A stretch of 35,919 nucleotides of DNA, taken from positions 1-35,919 of the forward strand of contig CANHJV010000017.1 of the NCBI GenBank assembly GCA_947461225.1. The letters are read 5' to 3'. This DNA comes from Gemmatimonadota bacterium. GTDB taxonomy: Bacteria; Gemmatimonadota; Gemmatimonadetes; Gemmatimonadales; Gemmatimonadaceae. Each line of letters begins with the position of its first letter. Position 1 is the first letter of the stretch. Position numbers and translations under genes: made by a program. The notes under the pieces were generated by a model. That model searched no databases. It was not told the origin of the DNA and was given only the letters and a program-made list of their open reading frames with translations. Below, piece after piece: positions 33,174 through 35,919 of this stretch.

Positions 33174-35684
33174 ATGTCTCGTACCCCCGTTCCTGAACTC
33201 CTCGCCCCGGCCGGCACGCTCGACGCCGTCCGCGCTGCGGTCGCCAATGGCGCCAATGCGGTCTATCTGGGCGCGTCGATGTACAACGCCCGTGACGAGG
33301 GAGCCCAGCTCTCGCTGGATGAGCTCGCGCAGGCGTGCGCCATCGCCCATGCCCGCGGCGCCCGTGTGTACCTCACGTTCAATGTGCTGATCAAGCCCGA
33401 GGAGCTTGGCGAGGCGCTTGCCTATCTCGGCGAGTGCGTCGACCGCGGGATTGATGCGGCCATTGTGCAGGATCTCGGCGTGGTGCGCCTCATCCAGCGG
33501 GTGTATCCGCAGCTTGAGGTCCACGGCTCTACACAGATGACGGTACATGATGCCGCGGGCGCGCGCGTCATGCAGCGCCTCGGCGTGGAGCGCGTGGTTC
33601 TGGCGCGTGAGAACACGCTCGAAGACATCCGGACCATCCGCGAGGCGGCACCGGAGCTTGGCCTCGAGACGTTCGTGCATGGTGCGCTGTGCATTTCGTA
33701 CTCCGGCCAGTGCTTCATGTCCGGTATGATCAGCGAACGATCGGCGAATCGCGGATCGTGCGCGCAATCATGCCGGAAAGATTACACGCTGACCGACGAG
33801 GCAACCGGTGCTACGCTCGACAGCGGCTATCTGATTTCGGCGAAGGATCTCGCGGCACACGATCATCTTGAGCAGCTTGCCGAGCTCGGTATCGGCTGCC
33901 TCAAGGTCGAAGGGCGCAAGAAGAAGCCGGAGTATGTTGCCACGGTCACGAAGGCCTATCGTGGGTGGCTCGACGCACTCGCGCGCGGTGAACGCGGGCT
34001 CGCGCCCTCGATCGAGGACGTCGAACCGCTCGTCCAGATCTTCAGTCGTGGCAATACCGGCGGTATGTACGGCGGTCGTCAGGGGCGGGAGTACATCACG
34101 CGCACACAGCCGGACAATCGCGGGTTGCCGATCGGAAAAGTGGTCGGCCATGAGGGCACGGATCTCATCATCGAAACCACGCATGCCGTGGCGGTCGGGG
34201 ATGGGCTTGGCTTCGAATCACCGGAGCCCACGTCCTCGGCGACGATGGGTGGTACCGTCCAGAGCGTCCGTCACGTCTGGACGCGCAACGGCACCCATCG
34301 ACAGGTCGTGAATGTCCGGTTGAGCACCGCGCGGTCGCGGGTGCCCGACGGGTGGCGCGTTGTCCGCACGAGTGATGCGACGTTGCTGCGTCAGGCGCAG
34401 GAATCGTTCGCGAACGTGGCCGTTCCCGAGCGCGTCGGCGCGCGGCGCATCGACGTGCGCGTGTTCGGACACAGCGGCGGGCCGCTGAAGACGATCTGGA
34501 ACGCTGGCGAGATGGAGGTCACCGTGCGCGGTGAAGTCCCGCTGAGTGTGGCCAGCAAGCGGTCGCTCGATGTCCCGCAGCTGCGTGAGCAACTCGGACG
34601 CCTCGGTGGCACGACCTTCAAGCTGGGAACGGTCGACGTGGCCGGCCTCGCCGACGGCCTGTTCCTGCCGGTGAGCGAACTGAATCGCATTCGCCAGGAC
34701 GCCGTCGCGCAGCTCGAAGAGCAGCTCGGCTGGGCGCTCCAGAGCGACGTTGCGGTGCGCGAAACGCGTATCAACGAGGTGGTCGACACGATCGCGTCGT
34801 CGGTGCCGACAGCGGTCACAGACGCGTCGTTCGCGCTGCGCGCGATCGTCTGTGATGTCGACACCGCGCGCGAAGCGGCAGCGGGCGGCGCTACGGACAT
34901 CGTGCTCGATCCGTTCCTGCGTCATCCCACGCCACCGCTGGCGCGCGTGAATGCGCTGCGCGAGGAGCTCGCCGCGGCGGGCGTCACCCTGCGGCTGCGT
35001 ACACCGACGATCGTGCGGCCCGAGGAGCGCAAGCGCCTCGACAAGTGGCTCGCGCTCGACCTGCCGCTCCTGACCGGCCATCTGGGCTTGCTGGCCGAGT
35101 TCGGTGGGGCAGGGCGCGACGTGATCGCGGACTATGCGACGAACGTCTTCAATCAGCACACCGCCGAGTTGCTCTTCGAACTCGGCGCGTCGCGGCTGGT
35201 CGCGTCGATCGAACTGACCACCGAAGAACTCGGCCAGCTGACCGATCCCTGGCGGGGACGCAATTTCGATGTGCTGGTATACGGTCGTACCGAGGGCATG
35301 ACGATCGAGCATTGCGTGCTGTCGGCCGCGTTCGATCGCGAGCCCACGACGTGTCGTGACCTTTGCGTGCAGAAGCATACGAACGTGTCGCTGACCGATC
35401 CCGCCGGATATACCTTCGCCGTGGCGACCGACTCGGCGTGCCGCAATCGACTGCTGCACTCTCGTCCGATCGACGGCTCCGAATATCTCCCCGACCTGTG
35501 GGCGCAAGGTATTCGCGGCTATCAGATGGTCTTTAACGTTCCCGGTGACCCCGTGCAATTGATCGTGCGTGCTTATCGCGACATGCTCGACTCGCTTGCC
35601 GGCAACGTCTTGCCCGAGCTGACGGTGACACGCCGGCTGCTGGACGGCGCCTTTACGCGCGGGCACTTCGCGAGGGCGGTCTGA
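33174..35684 (+). CDS. U32-family protein of the RlhA type (probable RNA hydroxylation factor)
   Basis: The 836-residue product belongs to the U32 peptidase family. MSRTPVPELLAPAGTLDAV, ANAVYLGASMYNAR and VHGALCISYSGQCFMSG-MISERSANRGSCAQSCRKDY (about 168-205, hyphen mine) give the family core with the cysteines that hold an iron-sulfur cluster in RlhA and TrhP. E. coli RlhA makes 5-hydroxycytidine in 23S rRNA and is about 650 residues; this protein is longer. The extra C-terminal part, about 540-830, looks like a second diverged U32 unit, with TIEHCVLSAAF, CRDLCVQK and DSACRNRLLHS adding cysteines. Protease activity is unlikely from current knowledge of the family. ATG 33174 fits the conserved N-terminus. 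Confidence 0.88.
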   Translation: MSRTPVPELLAPAGTLDAVRAAVANGANAVYLGASMYNARDEGAQLSLDELAQACAIAHARGARVYLTFNVLIKPEELGEALAYLGECVDRGIDAAIVQDLGVVRLIQRVYPQLEVHGSTQMTVHDAAGARVMQRLGVERVVLARENTLEDIRTIREAAPELGLETFVHGALCISYSGQCFMSGMISERSANRGSCAQSCRKDYTLTDEATGATLDSGYLISAKDLAAHDHLEQLAELGIGCLKVEGRKKKPEYVATVTKAYRGWLDALARGERGLAPSIEDVEPLVQIFSRGNTGGMYGGRQGREYITRTQPDNRGLPIGKVVGHEGTDLIIETTHAVAVGDGLGFESPEPTSSATMGGTVQSVRHVWTRNGTHRQVVNVRLSTARSRVPDGWRVVRTSDATLLRQAQESFANVAVPERVGARRIDVRVFGHSGGPLKTIWNAGEMEVTVRGEVPLSVASKRSLDVPQLREQLGRLGGTTFKLGTVDVAGLADGLFLPVSELNRIRQDAVAQLEEQLGWALQSDVAVRETRINEVVDTIASSVPTAVTDASFALRAIVCDVDTAREAAAGGATDIVLDPFLRHPTPPLARVNALREELAAAGVTLRLRTPTIVRPEERKRLDKWLALDLPLLTGHLGLLAEFGGAGRDVIADYATNVFNQHTAELLFELGASRLVASIELTTEELGQLTDPWRGRNFDVLVYGRTEGMTIEHCVLSAAFDREPTTCRDLCVQKHTNVSLTDPAGYTFAVATDSACRNRLLHSRPIDGSEYLPDLWAQGIRGYQMVFNVPGDPVQLIVRAYRDMLDSLAGNVLPELTVTRRLLDGAFTRGHFARAV

Positions 35685-35894
35685 CACGACGCGGCTGTTC
35701 CGAACGTGCTGGCGGACGTGACGCAGTGCGCGTGATGCGGGCCGTCGGGTAGCTGTGCACCGCGTAGTGCCGTACGGCATCCTCATGCCAAACCCGGCCG
35801 CCTGGCCGTAGGCGACGCCACTGGATTGCGTTGTGGAGAGAGCGTGCGCACTGTTTCGGTGACGCGCCCATGCGAGTCGTTTGATACCGTGCGG
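35685..35894. other. Intergenic stretch after the U32 gene
   Basis: I see no gene I can support in these 210 bases. There is a 12-base perfect palindrome, tgccgtacggca (35769-35780), which could be a regulator site or chance. No terminator with a T-run and no tRNA is visible. An arginine-rich frame on the minus strand (35653-35871) crosses the U32 end and has no family features. Confidence 0.5.
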
Positions 35895-35919
35895 CATGAT
35901 CACCGTACGTCCACTATCC
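35895..35919 (+). CDS. Possible start of a further gene (partial)
   Basis: An ATG at 35895 opens MITVRPLS before the window ends. This opening is common in GNAT acetyltransferases, but eight residues cannot establish a family. No clear ribosome binding site precedes it. Confidence 0.3.

Noticed and set aside
35769-35780. Perfect palindrome tgccgtacggca as an operator
   Set aside because: A single 12-base palindrome in GC-rich DNA is weak evidence and no regulator or second copy is nearby.
35653-35871. 72-residue frame on the minus strand after the U32 gene
   Set aside because: It is very arginine-rich, crosses the U32 stop, has no family motif and no ribosome binding site. High-GC DNA gives many such frames.
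34218-35903. 561-residue frame on the minus strand over the U32 gene
   Set aside because: Long antisense frames are expected in high-GC genes with strong third-position bias, and this one matches nothing I know.
1-35919. CRISPR array, transposase, integrase, toxin-antitoxin or phage-defence genes
   Set aside because: I looked for repeat-spacer patterns and typical proteins on both strands and saw none; the region reads as core chromosome.

Overview
The window is about 36 kb of dense, high-GC bacterial chromosome. It has roughly 33 protein genes, short intergenic gaps, and no RNA gene, insertion sequence, prophage or CRISPR array that I can see. The gene families, the GC-rich codon use and the shortage of clear Shine-Dalgarno sites fit a Gemmatimonadota-like organism (Gemmatimonas type). 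That placement is inference and was not tested by any search. Most neighbouring genes overlap by 1 or 4 bases (TGATG, ATGA, GTGA), so translation is probably coupled over long stretches.

Region 1 (1-6443, minus strand) reads truA, an HtrA-type lipoprotein protease, purB, purC, a 58-residue membrane peptide, pssA, purS and purQ (cut by the window edge). It combines de novo purine synthesis with phosphatidylserine synthesis. The peptide between purC and pssA looks like the membrane anchor of a phosphatidylserine decarboxylase whose catalytic part is missing.

Region 2 (6549-17451) is a tryptophan cluster: GAF protein, trpD, lexA (minus strand), trpC, trpF, trpB, a HEAT-repeat protein, an HD-GYP protein, trpA, a YqeK-like HD hydrolase and a LytR_C membrane protein. 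trpE and trpG are not here. Two genes that look regulatory separate trpB from trpA, and they share an unnamed N-terminal domain. Near-identical direct repeats in the lexA-trpC gap are a possible LexA operator.

Region 3 (17380-19370, minus strand) holds an outer-membrane barrel candidate followed by rlmN, which overlaps the LytR_C gene tail to tail.

Region 4 (19525-27797) is a chain of overlapping genes: aspS, phoH, ybeY, two CorC/HlyC-type CBS proteins, meaB and a B12-dependent acyl-CoA mutase large subunit. The mutase carries Phe and Gln at the two positions that in methylmalonyl-CoA mutase are Tyr89 and Arg207. This is the isobutyryl-CoA mutase signature.

Region 5 (27805-33103) has a stand-alone BLUF blue-light receptor (minus strand), a SAM methyltransferase, the separate B12-binding mutase subunit, an MccB-like carboxyltransferase, an AtuA/DUF1446 protein with its usual C-terminal domain as a separate gene, and a tiny membrane protein. 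Together with meaB and the mutase this suggests branched-chain or isoprenoid acyl-CoA catabolism. The biotin carboxylase partner is not in the window. Region 6 (33174 to the end) holds a large U32-family protein of the RlhA type and the first codons of a further gene.

No wholly new system stands out. The best leads are the mutase cluster interrupted by a photoreceptor, the signalling genes inside the trp operon, the truncated decarboxylase-like peptide and the lexA repeats.
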